Source: Conoideocrella luteorostrata (taxonomy: Eukaryota > Ascomycota > Sordariomycetes > Hypocreales > Clavicipitaceae). From it: a stretch of 64,000 nucleotides of DNA. The notes under the pieces were generated by a model. The model was not told the origin of the DNA and searched no databases. It saw only the letters and a program-made list of their open reading frames with translations. Position 1 is the first letter of the stretch. The number at the start of each line of letters is the position of its first letter. The position numbers and the translations under genes were made by a program. Positions 1-9,762 of this stretch are shown here, piece by piece. The stretch covers positions 1 to 64,000 of the forward strand of contig JASWJB010000017.1 in assembly GCA_032433595.1 (NCBI GenBank), written 5' to 3'.

Positions 1-1266
1 AAAAAAAGGCCTGTAGTTATCCCAAGCAAGCCGAGGCGGCTGAGGGCGGGATTCCCTTCTCAGCGCAAGCCGATAGCGAAGAGACACCGTCTGGCTGCTT
101 GCCGTTCGACTAGTTGTGGTGTGGTCGGTGCAGTGGTGGTGTGCTCGCACGCTCAGTCCCAAACGCTTGGTGCGGCATGATACAAAGGGTCTATCAAATC
201 TACCCATGGGTCGGTGATCCGACATTGTGGCGCCGAATTCCGAGGTACCCCGACGACCAATCCAGAACTCTGCCGTTGGTCAGAGGTCACCGCTCTGGGC
301 GTCTGCAAGGCTGTCATCCCAGAATTGCGAAGAAATGTAACAATGATCCAAATATCGCGCCAAGCCCCCAAGGTGAGAATGAACTGTCACTTCATGTGAA
401 GATCTTCGGGATCCTGGTCGTATAGTGCAACAATATTTGGATCTGTATTCCGTCGTCAGCCAAAGAGGTCCTTGCATTGCTGATAAGCGGGTTTCCCAAC
501 ATCAAACTGCCTCTCCACGATACTCCACAAGGCACTGGGACACCTCAAGAACGTGGGCCCCAGATCTGCACACGGGCATCATTGCGGAGCATTGTCAGTG
601 AGCGGGCAGCAATGACGGCATGAGCAATGGAACTGGACCCTTGACGATCTGCCAAGATGAATGTCTTTTTGATAGAATCGGCAAATAGGGCAGTAGTATC
701 AAGAAGTTGTGATTCGTAGGAGCTGAAAAAAATATTCGTGCGGGGTTCATGTCGTGGTCATTGTGTTGGGAAGCAGCGACTTCAAACCTGATGTACGAAG
801 AGTGAGTGGGTGATGGATGTACAAGAGCATGGTCTTGCAACTCATTTTGGGCTTTGCGGTGAGGAATCAAACCATCCGGGGTCTGAAGTGACACAGATGC
901 CAACACAACAGCAAATCAGCATAGGTTCGCTTGCACATACCAAAACACGACATCAGAACACCCGCTTGCACCCACCCCACCCGCGGTTTCGTTTCCTGCA
1001 GCAAGTGCATGCTGGCTTGCATCTGCATATGCCTTTTATAGCCTGGCCTTGTGACGACCAAACCTCCTTGTGCCGTATCGTTCCTTTATCAGGAGATGTA
1101 AGTGAGGAGGTGGCATGGTGATCACGTCACAATCCGCAAGGCTTTTAGCCCTGATAACAAAGCATGAGGATATCGGTGCCAGATGACTATCATTGACATC
1201 GACCACGGTCACGGCGAATCCAATTGGGCTTTTTTCTCGTCCTACCTCTAGCTATCCTTCCAAGGT

Positions 1267-1295
1267 CCTAACAGATTAATCGAGGCGTCGAGGCC
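1267..1295 (+). repeat. Left terminal inverted repeat of mariner relic
   Basis: This 29-bp segment is the reverse complement of 1803-1831 with about four mismatches. Its core is ACAGATTAATCGAGG. Confidence 0.75.
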
Positions 1296-1757
1296 CACCC
1301 ACCACTTTGTCGGTATCTTCGAGTTCAACGAATTTGACGGCCAAAAAAAAAGAAGATATATGTTTTAATCATTATTATTTTTGTCGTCCCTCATGGCCTT
1401 ATCTTGTGATGGCATAAACACATTAAATGCCGGCTGTACCCTGCTGGACAACATTGACCAACACTGCCAGAAAAAAAGAGATATAAGGAGGTTATTCCGG
1501 AGGGCTATATTAAGCCTGAGTAGATTAATAAGGGCAATGAATTTATTTAAGAAGAAAATAATAATTCTGGTTGAAGTCTACGAGCTAGTAACCCTGTGCG
1601 GACTTGGAAGAAAAAGCAGGGAATTAAATACTTCTTTAATTGCACAAGAAGCCCAGATTTAAGCCTAATAGAGAATGCCTGGTCTGCTATCACCGCTGAG
1701 GTCAGAAAAATACCTCAATGGACTTGCGAAGGCCTTGTAAAAGCTACCAAGGTGTCG

Positions 1758-1831
1758 ACAAACTAATCGAGACGTCCAGGACGGAGGCAGAGTGCGTTGG
1801 CAGGCCCCGAAACCTCGATTAATCTGTCAGG
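1758..1831. repeat. Palindromic mariner end (copy 1), includes right TIR
   Basis: The segment opens with ACAAACTAATCGAGACGTCC and closes with CCTCGATTAATCTGT, two arms in inverted orientation around a 30-bp middle containing GAGGCAGAGTGCGT. It lies directly after the transposase C-terminal reading frame. A close copy stands alone at 14324-14394, so it behaves as a unit and not only as the edge of this relic. Confidence 0.75.
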
Positions 1832-2657
1832 CGCGTGGCTACCTAGTCTTGTGCATAGGGTAGCTTGTGCATTCCGTCGAGGCTGGCTGTTGCTAATCGT
1901 CGGTCACAACCTGCCACGACTCTTAGAAGTCAGTCAGATAGAATAGGACCACCAGAGTCAAGCAGAGTATCTTGAAAGCCGCGAAGACTCGTGCAATTAA
2001 GTTTGGTCACCTCTTATGTTACTCAAGATGAAGTGGTACTAGAAACCAGCCACGGACGCTCGCTGGACCATCAACCCATCAATATAGTTGCTCGACAAGA
2101 CTTAAAAATCGCTTTCTGCGCGAAAATAGACTCCTTTGAGATTAGAATCATACCAAATAGTATGAGTCTTTGCCTTTGACAGCAACCTCCATGGCTTCAA
2201 GTGGCTGGTTGTGGCCATTTCTGCCCCTAGCTCCATCAACGCAATTGTAGTTTTGTTGCATTCTACGTATACGTTCGAGAGTAGAGCTGAGATATCCATT
2301 CAGACTGTAGCCCGATGACTATGTCCCTGGAATTCTATACTTATCTCAAGCCGACAGCTTCGATAGTTAAAGCAGTTCGGTCACCGATACACTAATTCAT
2401 GTGCACAATTCCGTGAATAGCAATACCTGCTGAATGTCCCGAGTGATAGGAGTTTCAATACCTCGTGTAACCTAATTGGTCGGTACTGCCTCTATCAGCA
2501 CATATCACATTAATAAATCTCACCTGGCTAGCTGACTTACTAAATGGAAAAAGCACTCTGCAAGTGGGACATGTTCAGAAAAGAATATAGCTCGCTGCAT
2601 CATTGTCCAACTTTATAGTCCGAATAGCATCCTGTAGCTGATATCGACTTTCCATGA

Positions 2658-2753
2658 GACATTTTGGCCGAGTGGTTAAGGCGTTGCCCTGCTATGTTCA
2701 TAATTAGTGAGGCAATGGGTTCGCCCGCACAGGTTCGATCCCTGTAGATGTCG
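2658..2753 (+). tRNA. tRNA-Ser(GCU) with intron
   Basis: The acceptor arm GACATTT (2658-2664) pairs with AGATGTC (2746-2752). The A box TGGCCGAGTGGTTAAGG and the B box GGTTCGATCCC are present. The anticodon stem TTGCC/GGCAA encloses loop CTGCTA, giving anticodon GCU, and about 15 extra bases after position 37 form a typical nuclear tRNA intron. The long variable arm (GGGTTCGCCC hairpin) identifies a serine tRNA. CCA is not encoded, as expected for a eukaryote. It would decode AGC/AGU. Confidence 0.93.
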
Positions 2754-2764
2754 TATATTCATTC

Positions 2765-2772
2765 TTTTTTTT
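2765..2772 (+). terminator. Pol III T-run terminator
   Basis: A run of eight T residues lies 12 bp past the tRNA-Ser 3' end, the usual RNA polymerase III stop signal. Confidence 0.8.
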
Positions 2773-3342
2773 GCAGTTGCAAGCCCCTTTGTCAAGAAGA
2801 ATGCTTGCCGAACTGTTAAATTCTGTTGATCATCAAAAGCACAGAAGATAGCTCTGGCCGACTGGAACTTGACATGACGGCAATGATGACGAGATCTGAC
2901 TATTGGCACTGAGAGCCGCCTTTGGATTGTGTTTTTTTGGGGGCACTCGAGTCCACTTTCTCATCATTACGGCATGGAGCTCCTCTCCCGGCAACTTATA
3001 TCAACGGTGGAGGGCAGGCTTCACGATGGAGCCTCCCGTATACAGCCTACGCCCCACAACACCTCACAAGAGAATGGTCAATCCTGAACGAGACACAACG
3101 AAAAATTAAGAAAATCACAATCTTATAACCACGTCCAGCTTCTCCAACTTCGCAAGCAATGGTATAACGGAGAGGCAGTCTTCGAACAGTTACATATCTT
3201 TGCTCCTGAAACGCCGCGAAAGTGCAGGACGCAGTTTTTGTCTAATGCAGCTCTCATGGGCCCGTCCCGTACCCAAAATCCAGGAAACCTTTCCTCGGGC
3301 GTATAACATGTCACATGCTTCCCGCGTCATGGACAGTTGGCT

Positions 3343-4072
3343 TTAGATGCCAATCCAGATGAGCATAATCACAACATCCATGCCCTTGCCCTCCCCACCA
3401 TCATACTTGAAGGTCCACATGCCATCCTTCTTCTCGTCCCAAAACGCACCAGTGGCACTGTGCATGCCACGTCGACCAACATGAGGCTTGCCGTCTGTGG
3501 CGGTTGCCTCGGAACTCGTCGAGATATGCGGGTTTTCGTCTTTGGTCTCGGTACCGCCGCGGGCCTTGTTGAGAGAGGAAGAGGGGACGAGGTGCTGGAC
3601 GATGGTGCTGTTGCAGGCAAACTTGTAGGATGGGGTTGAGCCTCCCTGGGGGGTAGATTCGGAGATGACAGCCTTTAGCATAGAGCTCTGTGGACAAAGT
3701 TGTTAGATCCCAGCTCGTTGTCTTTGCTTGAATAGAAGGAGTCGGAACAGAATGGAACAGGGAGAGCGTACAATGATGTTTGAATTCCATTGCTCTGTTT
3801 TGGCGTGGTCGTAAAACTCGGCGCTACCGATGGCACTCGTGCAGACCTGTAATTAATCCTGGTTGTCAGAACCATCATCCCGAAGGTTAAACTTGTGGTG
3901 AGGTGAACCTCCTCGGTCGACAAGAAGTCTGGTCAGGGGAATTTGCATACATCAGTGGCGATCTGCTTGAGGCGAGTGAAGGGGATAGGCTGTGCTAATG
4001 GTCAGTAACGTCATTTTATCAATGGAGAACAAAAGGCATTCGTGTATGGAGCGTGCATACCGGAGTAGACAT
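3343..4072 (-). CDS. Tctex-type dynein light chain (DYNLT-like)
   Basis: The predicted 156-residue protein is a light chain of cytoplasmic dynein, which helps link cargo to the motor intermediate chain. Four exons are read on the minus strand: 4072-4061, 3989-3951, 3846-3772 and 3687-3343. The three introns have GT/AG ends and keep frame. The family pattern is clear: an N-terminal helix (FTRLKQIATDVCTSAIG), the QWNSNII segment, KFACNSTIVQ, and the C-terminal beta strands GMHSATGAFWDEKKDGMWTF and VVIMLIWIGI, matching animal DYNLT1 (xGLHTASSCFWDxxxDG). An acidic, Ser/Thr-rich insertion of about 37 residues splits the first strand from the second, so the protein is longer than the usual ~113 residues. 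The start is the only ATG that fits the tiny first exon. Confidence 0.85.
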
Positions 4073-4809
4073 CTTGGCTGATTATTGCGATGCTGTTGAA
4101 TCCAAGACGGACACACGATGCAGGTGGAGCGGGACTGCAATTCAAGGTAAACAATAGGCTCCAGAGGGGGTCCGGCCGCTGGTCGCGCGATATTCGATCT
4201 CGCTGCTAGACTATGTCATCAACAACCCACTAATAATATTACCTCGGGAAATAGTATCCTGGGAGAAAAATACGCCTCTGGGTAAGGAAAAATAAAACCA
4301 GCTATACTAACAGTGAACACAATATGCCTGCAGTCAAATGTCTCAACACCAAAAATAAGTTTTCATCGACGGTGTTCCTTCACCAGACATTCTCTTTGTG
4401 CCTGACCGATTTCCCCTTTCGGCGCTTGTTCGACCCATCTCCTACGGCATTTGGGGGTGCTCAGAGAATCTCGCGGGGCATGACACGTGACTGCTGGCCA
4501 ACCACCCAACCCACGTGCACCTCAAGCTCTCCTAATCCGGTATTCTGGTGGGGTTGTTCCAGAGAATACCAGTACTGGAACCGAACCCGTCGAACGGGCT
4601 TGCGAGAAGCTTTTTCGTCTTCTTGTTCTTCTCAATGAAAACACCATATTCAGAGGCCATTGCTTTTTGACCGAGCATCTTGCTAAAGTATAGCGTCATC
4701 CGAGCCATTCGTGTCTCACAGCGCTTGAACTCGTAGCGTCGCCAATTTGGGAGAGTGACCAACAGCCTGCCCAATCGCGAATCAAGTACTCTTTCACCCA
4801 CTCATCACC

Positions 4810-5274
4810 ATGTCTTCGCAGCCCCTCCTCCAAACGTCGCAAGGTTTGTCGTGCCTATCCATCGCTATATACCTATACCAGCAGGGCCTCTTACTGACCA
4901 AGTTCCTTGCAGGCAAGCGCATCGCTTTGCCCACTCGAGTCGAACCTAAAGTCTTCTTCGCCAATGAGCGCACCTTTCTATCATGGCTCAACTTCACTGT
5001 CATCCTGGGAGCCCTGGCCATTGGCATGCTCAACTTTGGTGACCGTGTGGCTTTTATCTCAGCTTTTCTCTTCACCGGCGTGGCTATGATGACAATGCTG
5101 TATGCACTCATCACGTATCATTGGAGAGCCAAGTCGATACGGATGAGGGGACAGGCAGGGTTTGACGATCGCTTCGGCCCTACTTTCCTCGCGATCATTC
5201 TGTTGCTGGCTGTTGTGGTCAACTTTGTTTTGCGTATTACCGACCATTCCAACAAGCAGAAGCATAAGAACTAA
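4810..5274 (+). CDS. VTC1: Vacuolar transporter chaperone 1 (VTC complex membrane subunit)
   Basis: This is the small membrane subunit of the vacuolar polyphosphate polymerase (VTC) complex, which makes polyphosphate and moves it into the vacuole. Exons 4810-4843 and 4913-5274 are joined across a 69-bp intron with a CTGAC branch site, giving 131 residues against 129 in yeast Vtc1. The signature [19 protein letters not shown] precedes three hydrophobic membrane segments (roughly residues 45-65, 70-92 and 107-128). The product lacks the SPX and catalytic domains of Vtc2-4, as expected for Vtc1. The ATG follows TCACC, a good fungal start context. Confidence 0.95.
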   Translation: MSSQPLLQTSQGLSCLSIAIYLYQQGLLLTKFLAGKRIALPTRVEPKVFFANERTFLSWLNFTVILGALAIGMLNFGDRVAFISAFLFTGVAMMTMLYALITYHWRAKSIRMRGQAGFDDRFGPTFLAIILLLAVVVNFVLRITDHSNKQKHKN

Positions 5275-5655
5275 GAGCTGATTGTTGGGGGCGTTTTGGA
5301 TGAGTTTTCCGTGAAAGGACAGATGCACAAGGATGATGGGAGGATACACAGGGGTCTGCAAAGAGTGACTTGGGAAAGAAAGGAGCTGATGGGTGTGGCT
5401 GCTACTTCTTCTGGAGGGAGGACCTGATTTAGGCCCGGTGTTGATTTTAATTAGTTCTTCATCATGTATTTGGGTATTCCGATAGCTTCAAATACCATCT
5501 CATTTCAGCGTCTAACTATCGTTTCAACTATTTGGGTATCTTGCGCCTTGTACTCCGTGATGTGTTCGAATAAATCAACACCCAATGCCCTTTAACGCCA
5601 CCAATGCAAATCTATCATGTGTATGACCACGAAGTCTTCGAATCCCTCCAACAAC

Positions 5656-6276
5656 TCATACACTTTCATCACTCATCTGCACCGTCACACCTTCCTTGTT
5701 TCTCAACTCTCCCATACTTGTAACGCTCAAAAATATCCTCATCGACTTCACCGACCTCCTCAAGGCAGGCGGCATCACAGCTTTCTCAAACCGACTAGCC
5801 ATCACCTCAAACTCATCATCCGAAGACTCCTCCCCTTCGCCTCCCCCCTTTAGAACCGTCTCCTCCACCACATCCTTCTCCTTCTCCTTCCCAGGCGTCT
5901 CAAACATCTGATTATACTGAAACCAACATTTCCCTTGTTCCTTTAATAGCCTCTTGCACTGCTCCACGACAGTAATCATCTTGCAGACATCACCCGTTCG
6001 CGCGTGAAGCAGAGCCACGCCCGGCAATGGCGATTGCTTGTCGAGATGGGAAACAACTTGCGCGATGCGTTTCCGGATCTGTGTGGAGGATATGATGGAA
6101 GCGGGAAGAATATTGTATTTCGGTTGGAGCTGGGAAATGACATCTTCGTGGGGACCAATGAGTGTTGGTTTGGAGGCAGGCTGTGGACGAGGACGTTTTG
6201 CGGGTGGTTTTGCCTCTGTTGATTCTTTACGCTTTTGGAGAGATGGTTTAGGCGGTGCCTCTGGCGAAGGCAACAT
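5656..6276 (-). CDS. Alba-fold nucleic-acid binding protein (RNase P/MRP-subunit-like)
   Basis: A single-exon gene of 206 residues. A basic, Pro/Lys-rich tail (residues 1-45, with KRPRP) is followed by an Alba-like region, residues ~50-125: the strand/helix block NILPASIISSTQIRKRIAQVV, then GVALLHARTGDVCKMITVVE and QCKRLLKEQG. A small final strand (MRIFLSVTSMGELRNKEGVTVQ) follows an acidic linker. This layout resembles the Alba superfamily, which includes RNase P/MRP subunits such as Rpp20/Pop7 and Rpp25/Pop6. Assignment to a particular subunit is inference. It is convergent with VTC1, about 380 bp between stops, and starts at the first ATG (CAACATGTTG context). Confidence 0.6.
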   Translation of the reverse strand: MLPSPEAPPKPSLQKRKESTEAKPPAKRPRPQPASKPTLIGPHEDVISQLQPKYNILPASIISSTQIRKRIAQVVSHLDKQSPLPGVALLHARTGDVCKMITVVEQCKRLLKEQGKCWFQYNQMFETPGKEKEKDVVEETVLKGGGEGEESSDDEFEVMASRFEKAVMPPALRRSVKSMRIFLSVTSMGELRNKEGVTVQMSDESV

Positions 6277-9200
6277 GGTTGCTTGGGGCGCGAAGTTCTT
6301 TATGGTCTGTGTGGTTTTCTCCGGAGATTTTTAGAAGTTAAGGGAAAGTTTTTAGGACGAGGCTGACAGGACTGGGGCGTTAGTGGGTCGAGCTACAGCT
6401 CGGGATCGCTGTGGAACCTGCAGCCGTGCCAACAACTTCCTTACGTCACATCACATAATGGAGATTTTGGACATTCCCAAGCGATATTGACGAATAACGT
6501 ATTGGGGATATTAGACTCAATCTTTGTAGACTATGTTCTGCACGACTGCGAAGATATGTTGCGATAGATGGCAGTTGTTGATTGCCCCTCAACGTTCAGG
6601 ACGAGCAAATGAAACTAACCACCAGACGATGAGATCCTCCGTACTTTATCTTGCATCTCCAGCTCTAGTGTCTTGACATTAGCCTAGCTTATATCCTCCT
6701 CAGCTAAGGCTGGTCGGTACGGCCTAAAGCGAGGAAGGTTTACGCCGCTTCCCTAGATCTGTTGTTCCGGAACTAGTCTGACCAACACAAACTCAGTCGT
6801 CGTTGTACAGGAGAAATATTTGGTACTCTTCATAGGCTAGTTTGAATGCTGCTCTGCTAGCCATGGCATAAAGAAAGTATGGCAGCCGGGATGCTGACAA
6901 TGCTGAGTTGCGCCATAAGGGAGTCGTTGTGATGCAGCGCTAGCAAGATCCCCGAGTTTTTGCATAAAGCTTTCAGTGACCTGACACATCTGGCATCATA
7001 TTTTGAAACGACCCATCTGCATCATGTCCTTCTTGTGAAGATACGGAGCAAGGGGAGATATGGCGCTAACACGACTCTATCTGCTGCTAGTCTGTGTGGC
7101 TGCATGAAGGATTCCACACCAAGCCGTTCAGTCAGAAGCCGCCCACTTATAAGGTTTTGTTTGGGTGTCGTGCTGTGCTGTACGAGTGCGATACGAGAAC
7201 TCTGATGAGACGTGGATGAATATAAGCACAGAGTGGGCACTCGTGCGGTGGTTTCGATACTTTGCTTCGAGTGATGGGCTAGACTCTCAGCGCAATCGAC
7301 ATGGGCTTAAAAAAAAAGAGCACACATTCTCCTGGTGAACATCTCACTGATATACAGGAGTTGTGCGGCTGCATGCAGAAGCACGCAGGAGGACATGAGT
7401 GAAATAGTTATTATTGGCAGGCTGTCTAGACACTAATTCGCATGTGCTCCGTCACTGCCATCTACGGCGTACCAATATCTAAACTACTGCGGGCATCCTG
7501 CTAACGAGGCGCCCTCAATGGCTGGCGGGTGGCACAACGCCTCAAACTCACGCATTCCATCACAGTACTGTCAGCCCGCCATGTTTCTCCACCTAAAGTG
7601 TTTGTAGCGTCCCGTGCAGTTGTTGCTGTCGTACAAAGTCTCAGTCTGGTCCCTGATTGACATGCTGACCGCCATTCTTTTAGTTGTGGTTGTTGCTGTT
7701 TTTGCTGGGGTCAAACGAGCGAGACATCATTATCATTGAAAGATAAAGACCCGTATCACCACTTGGCTGATATACATAGCTACCCCGTAAGCCGCTGTTT
7801 CTTTCATGGTTTGATGGAAAAGAACGAACAGTGCAGCTAGACACCATGCTTCCGGCCATAGCCCCCGCCACCCCTGACAATCTTGCCCAAGTGGTCCATG
7901 CTCATGACAGGTCAGGTCACAGAGGTGTACTAGCTCTGATGCTCTGCCTTTTCCCGTCTGCCCCGGTCCAGGAGCTGCAAGCTTGGAGCAGAAAAATGAA
8001 CAACAGGAAAATGAAAGAAGGAACGTCTCTTTCTTCTCTCTGATATTTGCGCACCCGGCCCTCATGTTGATGCCACAGCTCCAATACAACAAAGACAAAT
8101 GAGCACGGTCACATTGTGGCGGTGTTGGCATGCTATACCGATACCGTATTATATCAACAACAACCGCAGTGGGAGGCGGCGGGGATGTTGCATTAGATAC
8201 CTTCAATACTCAAGCAACGCATCATGCAATGGTTAGCAACGTCGTCCAATGATAAGAGTCCAGCAGGTGTGGCCGGGTGCGACACCAAAAGACAGAACAA
8301 CGCATGTCCTCCCAAGCACCGGTACCTGCAATGCTGAGTACTCCGTACGCCGTACAGTACCATGTACTAGCAGAGAAGGGACGAGCACCGCTGCTTGATT
8401 GATGTCGCCATTGACTTGTTCACCCCACACCTCCTTGGCGATTGCACAAAGCCAGAAAGCTTTGTGGATGGCTGAGGACTGAAGCTGTGTGTGTGTGCAT
8501 GTGCTCTGTGATTGATCAGGGCTGGGACAGAAACTGGAGCAACTGGACCGGACTGGTGGTGCCGGCCCACTCGTTAAACACAGCATTGAATCGTCAGACG
8601 TCCAGTGCGAGACGCCAGACCAGGGCCACACTGCAACTGGCTGATTGCTCTGCTTTGCTCTGCGCTGCCGGTGACTACTAGTACTACGGCTATCCGCGTC
8701 ATACCTTAGCTCCCAGCGCGGGTCGCTATTCGCCTCCAGCTACTCCGTATACCTCCGCTTGCTGCCCCGTTCTCTGCCTGTGGCAATCCGGCGCTGGGTC
8801 CCTGGGTCTCTAGGTTTCTAGGTTTCTGGGCTCCCTGTGCCTGTGCTGCTTGGGCCCTCCCTAAAGTACTCAAGTATCTTCTACAATATAGTTGGCGTCG
8901 CTGGGCGCCGCGCACGTAAGTTGACTGGCTTGCAGCAGTGCTTCCTCACAGCCCGCACTCCCCACTCCATCACTTGGACTCGCCAGGCACCCAGGCCACG
9001 CTCATCGAGTAACTCGCTGGGTACCAGTAACTGCACGGAGTCGTTGGCGGCAGCCCCAGTCACTCGTTCCACCCATCGCTGCCTGCTTCTAGACCTCCCC
9101 TACTACTGGCTGCACCACCGACGCTCCCCAGTTCTCTGCTCTGCCTGGCACTCAACTGGGAGGGGGCCAAGCCAGTCTCCCCCCGTGTCCCAATCTCTAG

Positions 9201-9762
9201 TTTCCATACTCCGTACACCACCCAACACCTCTCCTCCCCCCAGTTTGCTCTCTCTTTCACTCCTTCCTTTGCGCTGTAGCCCATTAATTCTTCATTCTCA
9301 TCACCACTTTCCTCCTTTTCCTTTTCTCGCCTCTTCATCAGATTTGCTGTCTCGTGAGAGACGGCTCGAGGCTTTTGCTAGCTCTCGATAATCCTTGCTT
9401 AATAGCGCATCTACGTCCCTCGTGTCTCTCTCTCTCCATCCCTCTGTCTGTCTGTCTGACTGACTGCTTCTCTCTCGTTCTGTCTCTTTTTCTCTGGGAA
9501 GTTTGTCACCGCGCTCGGTGCACTGACACAGTCGTCCTCCCCAATTCCCGTGCCCGGCCTAACCCGACCTGCCACATCATCAGGCACCCCTTGTCCCCCG
9601 AGCCAACCCCACTATTTTGTTTACGTCAGCAAATATTAGAGACCCGCATTTCTCGGAACGTCTAATCAGTTGTCTGTCGCAAACGTTGGAAGGACTAGGT
9701 CGCGATTTTTTCCCATCGCGACTTGTCGGCAACCACATATTTGCTTTCGACAGAGGTTCTTC
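6277..9762. other. Long non-coding stretch with AHC1 promoter and leader
   Basis: About 3.5 kb lacking any reading frame with recognisable similarity. Its proximal part (about 8900-9660) is increasingly C/T-rich, with long CTCTCT tracts at 9230-9480, typical of a fungal core promoter and 5' leader for the downstream + strand gene. Three copies of the dispersed TACTCCGTA word lie at 8336-8349, 8741-8750 and 9207-9216. The left part holds the promoter of the Alba-fold gene. Nothing else is recognised. Confidence 0.5.
9230..9490 (+). promoter_or_regulatory. Pyrimidine-rich leader/promoter of AHC1-like gene
   Basis: The strand carries dense CT runs (CTCTCTCTTTCACTCC, TCTCTCTCTCTCC, CTGTCTGTCTGTCTG) starting about 270 bp before the first ATG. 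Such tracts commonly sit just upstream of transcription starts in filamentous fungi. Function here is inferred from position and composition only. Confidence 0.45.

Larger units (their letters stand above)
1267..1831 (+). mobile_element. Tc1/mariner transposon relic
   Basis: A decayed DNA transposon of about 0.56 kb. Near 1590-1710 one frame reads a transposase C-terminus: VRTWKKKQGIKYFF, then SPDLSLIENAW (1650-1682), which matches the SPDLNPIENxW signature of Tc1/mariner DDE/DDD transposases. Upstream frames carry stops and frameshifts, and the N-terminal DNA-binding half is absent, so the copy is inactive. It is bounded by near-perfect terminal inverted repeats (1267-1295 and 1803-1831, about 25 of 29 matching) containing ACAGATTAATCGAGG. 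A TA dinucleotide abuts the left repeat, as expected for TA-targeting elements; the right flank reads CA. The signature is seen directly; the family assignment rests on known motifs. Confidence 0.75.

Noticed and set aside
4532..4801. 89-residue minus-strand frame upstream of VTC1
   Set aside because: It starts at a non-ATG codon, has no recognisable motif and lies in the VTC1 promoter.
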